Assembly (NCBI GenBank): GCA_001767455.1 | Contig: MELC01000037.1 | Location: 1-49,442 of the forward strand | From: Acidobacteria bacterium RIFCSPLOWO2_12_FULL_66_21 | Lineage (GTDB): Bacteria; Acidobacteriota; Vicinamibacteria; Vicinamibacterales; 2-12-FULL-66-21 | Length of the DNA stretch: 49,442 nucleotides | Direction: 5' to 3' | Shown here: piece after piece, positions 8,847-17,121 of the stretch | Layout: every line of letters starts with the position of its first letter | Numbering within the stretch: the stretch's first letter is position 1 | Translations under genes and position numbers: made by a program | Notes under the pieces: generated by a model | Told to the model about the DNA's origin: nothing | What the model saw: only the letters and a program-made list of their open reading frames with translations | Database searches by the model: none

Positions 8847-9916
8847 CAGGACCGTCCCAGACCGATCAGCTGCTCGGCCTGATCGATGGCCGCCAGGCAT
8901 GCGCCCCGCGACGGCAGCTCCTCTGACCTGCCGTACCTCGCCTTCTCGCAGGCGTCGAGGAACGTGGTCGCCTCGGCGGATACCTCCCCTTTGCCCTCCG
9001 CTGACAGTGCCGAGACGATTTCGGCCGGCGTGAGACCATCCGCGCTCACTCCCCAGGCGCCGGTGACGTGCCTGCGCACCAGCGCGCTCAGCCGGTCGAA
9101 CGCCTCTCTGCGGCCGGCTTCGGCCTCGATATCGAGCGCGCGCACGTCGTCCAGCGAGGCGCGTTCGTCATGCCGCAGCTGTCTCACGGATTGCCGCCGC
9201 CGCCGGTGGTGCCACCGCCGCTGGAGCGCGACCATCCAGAGCGCGGCCGGCACAATCGACACGATCACGAGGCCGATCCCGATCGGCTGCAGCATGGCGA
9301 GCGCGGCGGCGCGCGGCACGGGCGGCCGCTCGCTGCGGTATTTCGCGTTGTTCGCGTCGTCGGGCAGCAGGCTCCGCACGAACACCATCGTCGCGGGCAC
9401 CACGACTTCGCCTGCCGGCTCGATGTCTTCCGGGCGCTGTCCCGGGCGCCGCACGTAGTATCGAAGGCGCATCTCGCCAATCCGCTTCGCCGCCGGCTCG
9501 AAGCTGTAGGTCGTCAGACGATAGGTGAAGCGGTAAACGGTGCGGCCGTCTCCGCGGTCCTCGCGCGTCTCCTCCACGCCGAGGATGTCGAGCTCGTCGA
9601 GCTGAAGCCGGTCGCGGGACAGATCGTCGGTCAGGATGTCCGTCCCGTGGCTGCAATCGACGTCGACAATGAAAGAGAAGCGATCGCCGATCCAGATGGC
9701 GCTTCGATCCACCGACGACCGGACAGCGACGAAGTCCCGGAGGCCCGCCGCCTCGGCCGCCCGCAGCTGGCGGTCCGCCGGGGGCCCGGTTCGCTGCGGC
9801 GGTTGTGCGGCGATCGCCGCAGGCCAGGCGATTCCCGCCGAGAGCGCGAATAATCCGGCGGACACGATGGCGAAGAGGCGGCCCCTGGCCGTCCTGCGAG
9901 GGCAATGGGGTGTCAT
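8846..9916 (-). CDS. BatD/DUF4381-like membrane protein
   Basis: The start at 9916 overlaps the moxR stop (ATGA), and the stop overlaps the next start (TGATG), so it is tightly coupled on both sides. The 356-residue protein has a signal peptide (RLFAIVSAGLFALSAGIAW). An extracytoplasmic beta-rich half follows (RSSVDRSAIWIGDRFSFIVDVDC, TVYRFTYRLTTYSFEPA), resembling the oxygen-tolerance BatD N-domain. After it come one membrane span (PIGIGLVIVSIVPAALWMVAL), a basic stretch and a helical cytoplasmic tail with DGLTPAEIVSAL. Position and topology match the BatD/DUF4381 component that sits between MoxR and VWA proteins. Sequence similarity to BatD is loose, so the family name is tentative. Confidence 0.6.
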   Translation of the reverse strand: MTPHCPRRTARGRLFAIVSAGLFALSAGIAWPAAIAAQPPQRTGPPADRQLRAAEAAGLRDFVAVRSSVDRSAIWIGDRFSFIVDVDCSHGTDILTDDLSRDRLQLDELDILGVEETREDRGDGRTVYRFTYRLTTYSFEPAAKRIGEMRLRYYVRRPGQRPEDIEPAGEVVVPATMVFVRSLLPDDANNAKYRSERPPVPRAAALAMLQPIGIGLVIVSIVPAALWMVALQRRWHHRRRRQSVRQLRHDERASLDDVRALDIEAEAGRREAFDRLSALVRRHVTGAWGVSADGLTPAEIVSALSAEGKGEVSAEATTFLDACEKARYGRSEELPSRGACLAAIDQAEQLIGLGRS

Positions 9917-10950
9917 GGGATGGGCACCGTTCTGGCGAGTTCGTGCAGGATTTCGTCGACGTCCACGTTCTGCGCCTGCGCACGGACGGTCCGGATGATC
10001 CGGTGCCGGGTCGCGTCGCACAGGATCTCCTTGACGTCGTCCGGCAGCATGTAGGTGCGGCCGTGGAGAAACGCCGTCACCCGCGCCAGCGCAAGCATGT
10101 GCTGGTACGAGCGCGGCGAGATGCCCAGCAGGATCATCTCTTTCAGGTGCGGGCAGCCTACCTGGTCGGGGGTCCGGGTGGCCCTTCCGATCCTGACGAT
10201 GTACTCGCTGACGCGATCGTCGACGTGGACGGTGTCGCGGATGAAATCGCGAAGCTGAACGACCTCCGCGGGAGAGATGCGGGGCTCGACCGAGGTCCTG
10301 GCCAGGCGGCGGCGTAGCATCTGGACTTCCTCGTCCGCCGAAGGGTAGCCCACGCGCAGCATCATCGAGAAGCGATCGAGTTGCGCTTCCGGCAGCGTGT
10401 AGACGCCCTCCTGTTCGACGGGGTTCTCGGTAGCCAGCACCCAGAACGGATCCGCCAGGGGAAACGTCTTGTCGGCCAGCGTGACCTGCCGCTCCTGCAT
10501 CGCCTCGAGCAGTGCGCTCTGCGTCTTGGGCGTACAGCGGTTGATCTCGTCCGCGAGGAGGATGTTCGTGAAGATCGGCCCCTTCTCGACCCGGAACGTG
10601 GCCGTTGCCGCCTCGTAGATCCGCGTCCCCACGATGTCAGCCGGCATCAGGTCGGGGGTGAGCTGGACGCGCTGGAAATCGGCGGCGATCGCCTGCGCGA
10701 TAGTCGTCGCGACGAGCGTCTTGGCCACGCCGGGAACGCCCTCGAGCAACACGTGGCCGCAGGCCGTGCCGCTGCCGGCGCGCAGGGTCGCGAACGGAAT
10801 GGCGGCGAACAGGGCCGTCAGCAGCCGCTTGATGAGCGCCTGCTGTCCGACGATCACCTTGCCGATTTCGTGCTCGAGCGCCGCGACGATTTCGAAGGCG
10901 CTCTCGGAGGTCGTCGCCGCCTGAATGGGGTCCTGGTATTGTCGGTTCAC
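9913..10950 (-). CDS. MoxR-family AAA+ ATPase
   Basis: The Walker A motif is GVPGVAKT (about residues 71-78). Walker B is LLADE with INRCTPKTQSALLEAMQER after it, and sensor 1 lies in FWVLATENPVEQEGVYTLPEAQLDRF. These are diagnostic of the MoxR branch of AAA+ ATPases, chaperone-like proteins that act with VWA and DUF58 partners. I prefer the GTG at 10950 (345 residues), 13 nt after the preceding stop, over the in-frame ATG at 10998, which would overlap the upstream VWA gene by 35 nt. The N-terminus (IVAALEHEIGKVIVGQ) then begins as in other MoxR proteins. It overlaps the next start by 4 nt (ATGA). In this operon moxR is third rather than first. Confidence 0.92.
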   Translation of the reverse strand: MNRQYQDPIQAATTSESAFEIVAALEHEIGKVIVGQQALIKRLLTALFAAIPFATLRAGSGTACGHVLLEGVPGVAKTLVATTIAQAIAADFQRVQLTPDLMPADIVGTRIYEAATATFRVEKGPIFTNILLADEINRCTPKTQSALLEAMQERQVTLADKTFPLADPFWVLATENPVEQEGVYTLPEAQLDRFSMMLRVGYPSADEEVQMLRRRLARTSVEPRISPAEVVQLRDFIRDTVHVDDRVSEYIVRIGRATRTPDQVGCPHLKEMILLGISPRSYQHMLALARVTAFLHGRTYMLPDDVKEILCDATRHRIIRTVRAQAQNVDVDEILHELARTVPIP

Positions 10951-10963
10951 GATTGCCGCCCGC

Positions 10964-11953
10964 CTAGAGGATGAGCCACAACACCGCGCCTGCGACAAGG
11001 GCCACCGTCAGGCCAGCGCCGTACAAATCCCGGTAGTCCGTCGTGGTCTTCCACCCGACGAGCTTGCGCTCGCCCCGGACGATGGTGTTGATGGCCGCCG
11101 CCATCTCGCTCCCGGTCGACGAGCGGACGTACCGGCCGCCGGTGGTCTCGGCAATCCGCCTGAGGGTCGATTCCGAGAACTGCGTCATGATCGGGCGATT
11201 CTCCTCGTCGAGGAGAATCGACTCTCCGCTCCCGCTCGTGCGAAGCCGAATCGGGACCGGCGCGTCGGACCCGATGCCGACGCAGTGCACGCGGATGCGC
11301 GCCGCGCGCAGCATGCTCAGCGCCGTGTCGAGTTCGGCGCCGAGATCTTCGCCGTCGGAGATCAGCAGGAACAGCTTCTGCGTCTTCCGCTGGTCCGTGT
11401 TCACCAGGGCGAGGGCCTTGACGAGCGCCCCGCCCATGTTCGTCCCGAACAGCGGCGACGCGTCGTCGTCGATCCAATCGAGGTAGAAGAACAGGCTGCC
11501 CATGTCCGCCGTGGGGTACGAGAGCACGAGCGAGGAATCGGCAAAGCCCACGAGCGCCACGCGGTCGATCGCGTCCGGACGGTGCCGGAGGAAGTTGCGG
11601 ATCTCGGACGTGGCGCGGACGAGCCTCGACGGCGCAATGTCGGGCGCGCGCATCGACACCGACCGGTCCAGGACGATGATGAGGTCCTGCCGCTCGAACT
11701 CGGGATTGCGCGCGGCCACGATCACCTGCGGCCGCGCCAGGGCGAAGACCATCGCGCTGGCGCACGTGACGGCTGTCGCGAGCACGACGGCGCGGGTGCG
11801 GGCGCGCGTGCGCCGCGACAAGGCGAGGAACCGTGGCGCAATGGGTGAGGCGTGGCTCACCCGGCGCAGGTAGTGGTTCTGGATCATCCAGCCGGCGACG
11901 AGCGCCGGCAGGATGAGCAGCCACTCCAGCATGTCGGGGCGAAGGAGTCTCAT
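10964..11953 (-). CDS. BatB-like VWA-domain membrane protein
   Basis: The 329-residue protein has an N-terminal span (about 11-24, LLILPALVAGWMI), a second span (about 55-72) and a VWA domain with IVLDRSVSM (DRSVS 96-100). It also has a threonine/serine strand (ALVGFADSSLVLSYPTADM) and LFLLISDGEDLG. A C-terminal span is VALVAGAVLWLIL. This is the BatB-type plan, paralogous to the product of 7833-8846. It starts 12 nt after the TPR-like gene and ends 13 nt before the preferred moxR start, so all lie in one transcript. Confidence 0.85.
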   Translation of the reverse strand: MRLLRPDMLEWLLILPALVAGWMIQNHYLRRVSHASPIAPRFLALSRRTRARTRAVVLATAVTCASAMVFALARPQVIVAARNPEFERQDLIIVLDRSVSMRAPDIAPSRLVRATSEIRNFLRHRPDAIDRVALVGFADSSLVLSYPTADMGSLFFYLDWIDDDASPLFGTNMGGALVKALALVNTDQRKTQKLFLLISDGEDLGAELDTALSMLRAARIRVHCVGIGSDAPVPIRLRTSGSGESILLDEENRPIMTQFSESTLRRIAETTGGRYVRSSTGSEMAAAINTIVRGERKLVGWKTTTDYRDLYGAGLTVALVAGAVLWLIL

Positions 11954-11965
11954 CGCGCGGTCGGA

Positions 11966-12553
11966 TCAGCCCACCCGCTTGGTCGGCACGGACCCGGGCC
12001 TGGGGTCCGGCCTGAGCAGCTTCATCAGCTCGCCGGGCGGCGTCTGCGGCTGCCTGCGGAGTTCGAAGGTGAGGCGTAGCGCCAGCTCCAGGTCGAACTT
12101 CGCGTCCCAATCGTCGGGGGCGGCGCCCACCGCCTTGATCAGTTCCTGCTGCGCGCGGCCGAAATACGCCAGCCTGGCGGACGGATCCGCCTCGGCGCGG
12201 CCCTGCTCGAAGCAGGCCGCGCCAGCCCAGAAGTGCGGATTGGCTCCCTCCGGCGCTCGCGCCGCCTTCTCGAGGGTCTCTTCGTTGCGATCGGTGTGGA
12301 ACAGCAACCGGAGCTGGTTGGCAATGATGCGGTCGTATTCGGACGACAGCAACCGCTTGAGCGGCGGCATCGCATCGAATCGCTTCTCCGCGACGGCGTA
12401 CGACCCGAGCGCGCGTCCAACATCACCGGCGGCCATCGCGGCGTCCGCGTCCGCGATGGGCTGCGTCCAGCGCGCGTAGGCGATCAGGGCGCACCCGCCG
12501 GCGAACAGCAGGACCATCGCCGACGAGCCGACAGTCGTCACCCACGATTTCAT
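11966..12553 (-). CDS. TPR-like membrane-anchored protein, first gene of moxR operon
   Basis: The 195-residue protein has one N-terminal membrane anchor or signal (SSAMVLLFAGGCALIAYA). A helical region follows with tetratricopeptide-like pattern (DADAAMAAGDVGRALGSYAVAEKRFDAMP; ANPHFWAGAACFEQGRAEADPSARLAYFGRAQQELIKA). Its place in a MoxR/VWA operon matches BatC/BatE-like TPR proteins, although no canonical 34-residue repeat can be set with certainty. It is the first gene after the promoter-operator at 12575-12653, with a 5' leader of about 50 nt and no strong ribosome site. A scaffold role for the VWA pair is inferred from context only. Confidence 0.6.
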   Translation of the reverse strand: MKSWVTTVGSSAMVLLFAGGCALIAYARWTQPIADADAAMAAGDVGRALGSYAVAEKRFDAMPPLKRLLSSEYDRIIANQLRLLFHTDRNEETLEKAARAPEGANPHFWAGAACFEQGRAEADPSARLAYFGRAQQELIKAVGAAPDDWDAKFDLELALRLTFELRRQPQTPPGELMKLLRPDPRPGSVPTKRVG

Positions 12554-12574
12554 AAGCGGATCCGGCTTGGTGCA

Positions 12575-12653
12575 CTGGTAGGACCATCACACCAGTGCGT
12601 CATTTGCCGCATACTACGCTGCTTCTGCGCGCAGGTAAAGGCGGATTCTCAGG
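12575..12653 (-). promoter_or_regulatory. Promoter with GntR/FadR-type operator before the moxR operon
   Basis: On the minus strand: CCTGAGAATC (12644-12653), 4 nt, -35 TTTACC (12634-12639), 17-nt spacer, -10 TAGTAT (12611-12616). An inverted repeat with CTGGT and ACCAG ends follows at 12575-12595, containing TGGTCCTACCA. Each box matches the promoter of the LVIVD gene (6849-6928), while the spacer sequence has diverged. That is the pattern expected when the boxes are under selection. The predicted start site is near 12604, 51 nt before the first ATG. Confidence 0.7.
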
Positions 12654-12685
12654 TCGGGACGCCCGGCGGGAAAGAACGCCAACCT

Positions 12686-15031
12686 TCACACCGGCCGCAG
12701 CGTAAGCGCGGCCTTCACTCGTTCGGGCGTGAATGGAGCCCGCCGGATGCGGGCGCCGGTCGCATCGAAGATCGCGTTGCCAATGGCGGCGGCCACGACC
12801 GTGGCGGCCGCCTCTCCCGCTCCCGCGGCTTCCGCATCGGCCCGATTGATGAGCACCGATTCGACAACCGGGATCCGGAAGCCCAGCGGGAACGTGTGAT
12901 AGGTCCGCCAATCGACGGATGTCACCTTCTGGTCGTCCCAGGTCAGTTCTTCCATCAACGCCCGGCTCATGCTGTGCAGCGTCCCGCCCTCGATCTGGTT
13001 CTTCATCCCATCTGGGTTCGAGCACGGGCCGGAGTCCTGGGCCACCACGAACCGTTTCACATCGATCGTCCCCGTGTCCTGGTTGACGTCCACCTCGGCC
13101 ACCGTTGCGACCCAGCCATTGCCGCCCTCGTAGACCACGCACGCGATTCCGCGGCCGGAGGCGACGCCGGTTCGTCGCGCATCGGGCTTCGGTGACGGCC
13201 GCGTGTCCCACTTGGCCGCCTTGGCCGCCGCGCGGACGACCTCGCTCAGTCGCGGATCGCCCAGGTGACGCAGGCGGTAGGCGACCGGGTCGGCTTTGAC
13301 GAGCGCCGCGACCTCGTCCATGAAGCACTCGTGCGCGAACGTGTTCTGCAGCCGTTCCGGTGACCGCAACGGCCCGGTAAAGAACGGCGACGCCACCCGG
13401 TGTGACAGGACGCGCTCGCTCTTGATGGTCCCGGCGCCGAGGCATCTGCCGGTGACGCAGCCCGCCAGGTACGAGGGTACGGTGTTGCGATTGTTGTCCA
13501 GCGGATCGGTGGGGGCCGGTGCCGGCGATCGGGGCGTCAGCGGCGCCGCCTCGAAACCTGCCAGCCGACCGGTGATGAGATTGCCTGGCCGATCGTACGA
13601 CGGACGGCCTCCCAACCCCGCCGACCAGCCCTCGTAGTCCCACGCGATCAGGGTGCCGGTCGCGTCGACGCCGGCGCGCTGATCGATGACGAAGGGCATC
13701 CCGTAGTTCTCCCAGGCCATTTCGTCTCTTCGCGACAATTCCACGCGAACGGGCTTGCCGACCGCCCTGGACATCAACGCGGCGTCCAGCGAAACGGTGT
13801 CCGCCCCATTGATGCCGTAGCAGCCCGAGCCGCGCACGAAGATCACGCGGACGTTCTCCGGCTGCAGTCCGAGGAGCGTCGCCAGCGAGTGTTTGAGCGG
13901 GTGCACACCCTGGGTGGGCGACCAGACCGTGGCCTTGTTCCCCTGCACGTCGGCGACGGCGCACGAGGCGCCGAGCGATCCGTGACTCTGATAGGGATAG
14001 ACGTACGTGGCCTTGACGACAGAGGCCGCAGCGGCCAGCGTCGCGTCCATGTCCTGCGAATTGATCAGGAAGGTGTCGCGCGTGGGCTTCTGGTTCCGCA
14101 ACTGCTCGTAGAAGTCTTTCTGCGCCGGCAGTCCCGTTCCGGGTGTCCACGTGACCTTCAGGCGCCTGGCCGCCTGGATCGCGTGCCAGGGCTTCTCGGC
14201 GACCACGCCGACGAAGTTGTTCTTCACGACGACCTTGACCAGGCCCGCAAGGCCCGCGACCGACGCCTCGTCGACACCGACCAGCGTCGCGCCCACCGCC
14301 GCCGGGCGCACGACGCGTCCGTGCAGCATGCCGGGGACGCGCACGTTGTGGACGAACTGGAATTGCGCCGTGACCAGCGCGGGGAGATCGATCCTGGGCA
14401 CCGGCGTGCCAAGGACGGTCCACTCGCTGGCGGGCTTCCGTTTCGCCGTGGGGCTCAGCGGGATGGTGAGCTTCTTCCCGCCGATCAGGTCGCCGTATGT
14501 CACGCTCTTCGAGGGGTCGGCCTGTACGACGATGGCGCCTTCCCTCGCGACGAGCTGATCGGCCGGCACGCCGAGGCGTTCCGACGCGGCCTTCACGAGC
14601 GCCTCGCGGGCGGTGGCGCCGGCCAGCGCCAGATTGCTGTGATTGAAGTTCGCCGGATGCGACTGCTGACCCGACGTGACGCCCTGATCGGGCGTCACCG
14701 CCGTATCGCACGCGACCAGCGTGACCCGGTTGACCGGGAGGCTCAGCTCCTCCGCAATCAACTGTGTCTGCGCGGTGAACATGCCTTGACCGATGTCGCA
14801 CTTTCCGGTGTAGGCGGTCACGGTCCCGTCCGCGCCAATCGCGATCCACGAATCGAGCAGGCTGGCGGCCGTGCGCCCGCCCTGCTGAGCGGCGGACGTG
14901 CCGGGTGTCCCCGCCAGGTCAGCCAGGCTGAACGTGACAATCAACGCGCCGGAACTCGCCAGGAACTCGCGGCGCGAGTAACCGGCCGACTCGAGCGCGG
15001 CGCGGGCGTCGGGCGTCATGCTCGTCTTCAT
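12686..15031 (-). CDS. Molybdenum hydroxylase large subunit, IorB-like
   Basis: The 781-residue protein is a xanthine-dehydrogenase-family molybdopterin-binding subunit of the isoquinoline 1-oxidoreductase (IorB) type. Evidence: a Tat motif SRREFLASSGA near residue 20; TGKCDIGQGMFTAQTQLIAEEL in the first domain; HGSLGASCAVADVQ, WSPTQGVHPLKHSLA and FVRGSGCYGING around the cofactor; and GAGEAA near the C-terminus, whose Glu is the expected catalytic base. The Tat signal implies a periplasmic enzyme carried out with its small subunit. Its start overlaps the [2Fe-2S] subunit's stop (ATGA). There is no FAD subunit, so electrons probably leave to a cytochrome c or quinone rather than NAD. The substrate (an aldehyde or N-heterocycle) cannot be read from the sequence. 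Confidence 0.85.
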   Translation of the reverse strand: MKTSMTPDARAALESAGYSRREFLASSGALIVTFSLADLAGTPGTSAAQQGGRTAASLLDSWIAIGADGTVTAYTGKCDIGQGMFTAQTQLIAEELSLPVNRVTLVACDTAVTPDQGVTSGQQSHPANFNHSNLALAGATAREALVKAASERLGVPADQLVAREGAIVVQADPSKSVTYGDLIGGKKLTIPLSPTAKRKPASEWTVLGTPVPRIDLPALVTAQFQFVHNVRVPGMLHGRVVRPAAVGATLVGVDEASVAGLAGLVKVVVKNNFVGVVAEKPWHAIQAARRLKVTWTPGTGLPAQKDFYEQLRNQKPTRDTFLINSQDMDATLAAAASVVKATYVYPYQSHGSLGASCAVADVQGNKATVWSPTQGVHPLKHSLATLLGLQPENVRVIFVRGSGCYGINGADTVSLDAALMSRAVGKPVRVELSRRDEMAWENYGMPFVIDQRAGVDATGTLIAWDYEGWSAGLGGRPSYDRPGNLITGRLAGFEAAPLTPRSPAPAPTDPLDNNRNTVPSYLAGCVTGRCLGAGTIKSERVLSHRVASPFFTGPLRSPERLQNTFAHECFMDEVAALVKADPVAYRLRHLGDPRLSEVVRAAAKAAKWDTRPSPKPDARRTGVASGRGIACVVYEGGNGWVATVAEVDVNQDTGTIDVKRFVVAQDSGPCSNPDGMKNQIEGGTLHSMSRALMEELTWDDQKVTSVDWRTYHTFPLGFRIPVVESVLINRADAEAAGAGEAAATVVAAAIGNAIFDATGARIRRAPFTPERVKAALTLRPV

Positions 15032-15495
15032 GCCTGCCTCCCGTCGGCGTACCGCTTGATGGCGCGGATCATCCGCTCATGCGTGAAGCACCGGCACAGG
15101 ATGCCCGACATCGCGCGGCTGATGTCCTCCTCGCTCGGCTTCGGGTTCCGATCCAGCAGTGCCTTCGCGGTCATGATGACCCCGTTCAGGCAGTACCCGC
15201 ACTGCGCCGCCTGTTCCTCGACGAAGGCCGTTTGCAGCGGGTGCGGTCGCTCCAGCGTCCCCAGCCCATCGAGCGTCGTGATCGCCGTTCCGGCGACGGT
15301 TCTGACCGGAGTGATGCACGAGCGAATCGCCTGACCCTTGACGATGACCGTGCACGACCCGCACTGGGCGAGCCCGCACCCGAACTTGGGACCTCGAAGG
15401 CCGAGGTCGTCGCTCAACACATAGAGCAAGGGCGTCGCCGGATCGAGGTCCAGCGTGTGTGTGTGGCCGTTGACGATCAATCTAATCTGGCTCAT
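15028..15495 (-). CDS. [2Fe-2S] subunit of molybdenum hydroxylase, IorA-like
   Basis: The start at 15495 gives a 155-residue protein beginning MSQIRLIVNG, as in IorA/CoxS-type subunits. A plant-type [2Fe-2S] cluster is bound by Cys40, 45, 48 and 60 (CGLAQCGSC then RSC). A second cluster in the helical domain is set by CGYCLNGVIM and ILCRC. Its electrons come from the molybdenum subunit encoded just downstream, with which it overlaps by 4 nt. It has no export signal of its own, which fits co-export on the Tat signal of the large subunit. Confidence 0.92.
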   Translation of the reverse strand: MSQIRLIVNGHTHTLDLDPATPLLYVLSDDLGLRGPKFGCGLAQCGSCTVIVKGQAIRSCITPVRTVAGTAITTLDGLGTLERPHPLQTAFVEEQAAQCGYCLNGVIMTAKALLDRNPKPSEEDISRAMSGILCRCFTHERMIRAIKRYADGRQA

Positions 15496-15601
15496 GTGAC
15501 CGATCCTCGTCGTGAAGAGCCGCGCCGCTTCGTTCGCGCCTCGCGCGTGACCCGCCCGGAAGCCGTCTTCGTCAATCCCCATCAGGGGACCACGATCGTC
15601 G

Positions 15602-16846
15602 TCACATCCGCGCGAACGTATTCGCGAACGCCTGGCAGAGCAGGGCGCCAACGACGCTCATCGAGAGTCCCCAGATGAGCAGCTTACGAAAGAGATCGCG
15701 CGCCATGTCGGGCTCGCTGACGGCAGCCACGCACAGCGCGCCGAGCGTCGACAGCGGCGACACGTCCACGAGCGACGCGCCGACGTTGATGCTGAGCGCG
15801 ACCGCGAGCGGATCCCCGCCGCCGACGCGCTGGACGAGGCCGGGCACGGTCGGCAGAAAGGAGGGCAGCACGACGGCGGAGGTGCTGCTGTAGGTCGAGA
15901 TCACTCCCGTCACAAACGCAATCATGCCATTGACGGTGGACGGGCGCGCCAGCTTCGCGAGCATCGCGGTGAACACGTCCATTCCCCCTGTCCTTTCCAC
16001 CAGGGTGACCAGCATCGTCATGCCGCACACCATCACGATGGCGGACCACGGCATGCGCTTGATGGCGGCGGTCTCGTCCCCCGCGCGCAGCACGATGATC
16101 GCCGCCGCGGCGGCGAACGCGGCAAGGCCGATCGACAACCCGAAGCCGACGACGCCGCCAACCCAGAGCGTGACGACGGCGAACGTGAGCCGCTGCGCGA
16201 CGGTCATCCGCTCCCTCGTCCCGCGCGACGGGGCCTGCGTCTTCTGCGCGTGGCGGATGAGCAGCACGTACGCCGCAAGCCCCACCATGCAGTGTGCCAG
16301 AAAATTCGCCGCCCACACCTTCCATTCGTGGCCGCCCAGCCCCGCCGCCGCCATCCGCGTGTTGGCGATAATCCCGACGGCGCTGAGCGGAGAGAGATTG
16401 CCGGCGTTTGCGCCGTTGGCGACCATCAGCGCGATGAGGAACGGCTGGATTCCCGCCTGCCGGCCGATCGCCATCGCCACGGGCACGACGATCGCGACGG
16501 CCACGATCGCGCCCGGCCCGACGGTCGAGACGAGGCAGGCAATCAGGAAGATGAGCGCCGGCACGAGCCGGTCCCTGCCGCGCGCGAGCCCGAGCAGCCG
16601 CCGCGCAAGGAGTCCGACGGTGCCGTTGGACTCGGAGAGCGCGAACAGGATGGTCACGCCGGACAGGGTGACGAAGAGCGCCGAGGGAAACCCGCCGAGC
16701 ACGAAGTCGGCCGGACGTCCCGCGTACGCGCCGACCGCCCACGCGAGCGGTATCGCGATCAGGCCGACGTTGATGCGCGACGTGCAGCTGATGAGAATCG
16801 CCGCCAGCAGCGCGCAGACCGAGGCCAGGGCGGGGGACACGGGCAC
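15602..16846 (-). CDS. Anion/dicarboxylate transporter of the MatC/DcuC kind
   Basis: The 414-residue protein is almost wholly hydrophobic with about 10-12 membrane spans arranged as two similar halves. Motifs typical of the ion-transporter superfamily are ACLVSTVGPGAIVAVAIVVPVAMAI with GNLSPLSAVGII in half one, and STYSSTSAVVLPSFLPTVPGL with NVGASLVDVSPLSTLGAL in half two. The N-terminal half resembles the dicarboxylate carrier MatC N-domain. It ends 106 nt before the IorA-like gene on the same strand, so it could share a transcript and supply that enzyme's substrate, but this is not shown. Substrate identity is open: malonate or C4-dicarboxylates are the usual ones for the family. Confidence 0.7.
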   Translation of the reverse strand: MPVSPALASVCALLAAILISCTSRINVGLIAIPLAWAVGAYAGRPADFVLGGFPSALFVTLSGVTILFALSESNGTVGLLARRLLGLARGRDRLVPALIFLIACLVSTVGPGAIVAVAIVVPVAMAIGRQAGIQPFLIALMVANGANAGNLSPLSAVGIIANTRMAAAGLGGHEWKVWAANFLAHCMVGLAAYVLLIRHAQKTQAPSRGTRERMTVAQRLTFAVVTLWVGGVVGFGLSIGLAAFAAAAAIIVLRAGDETAAIKRMPWSAIVMVCGMTMLVTLVERTGGMDVFTAMLAKLARPSTVNGMIAFVTGVISTYSSTSAVVLPSFLPTVPGLVQRVGGGDPLAVALSINVGASLVDVSPLSTLGALCVAAVSEPDMARDLFRKLLIWGLSMSVVGALLCQAFANTFARM

Positions 16847-16861
16847 AGTTTACTTCGCCGC

Positions 16862-16982
16862 GGTGCCGGGTGCTCGGTGCTGGGTTCCGAACTTACGAAC
16901 GCTTGGGGTTTGGTTTTCGAGTTTGCCCCTTTGGAGTTTAGCGTGCCTTTGGAGTTTGGACTTTGGAGTTTGGAGTTTGGAA
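16862..16982. repeat. Low-complexity intergenic repeats
   Basis: Two simple-repeat patches lie in the 275-bp divergent gap between the transporter and the first HlyD gene. At 16862-16885 there is GGTGC-type repetition (GGTGCCGGGTGCTCGGTGC). At about 16929-16982 there are degenerate copies of TTTGGAGTTTGGA/CTTTGGAG. Next to it, GCGCCGAAGGCGC is a short hairpin. The purine/pyrimidine bias and repeats look like slippage-prone spacer DNA and do not encode a protein on either strand. Confidence 0.65.
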
Positions 16983-17079
16983 GCGCCGAAGGCGCGAAGG
17001 CGGGTAAACAGGCGGGCTCGAGAGGGCGTATGACGAGTACAGGCGGCTGTCCCGGCCGCAGGTCCGCCTTTTCCCCGAC

Positions 17080-17085
17080 TATAAT
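17080..17085 (+). promoter_or_regulatory. Candidate -10 box of the HlyD operon
   Basis: TATAAT lies 36 nt before the ATG at 17122 and is a perfect -10 hexamer, in a GC-rich region where this is unlikely by chance. No convincing -35 box is seen 16-18 nt upstream, so the promoter may need an activator. The ribosome site AGGAG lies 4-5 nt before the start. Confidence 0.4.
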
Positions 17086-17121
17086 GGCGCGTCGCGCGCG
17101 CGTCAGTGCCGACAGGAGCCC

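Noticed and set aside
12600-14849. A 749-codon minus-strand frame over the molybdenum hydroxylase
   Set aside because: It is a shifted frame of the same gene; the in-frame product has a Tat signal and cofactor motifs, while this one is an Arg/Gly-rich shadow.
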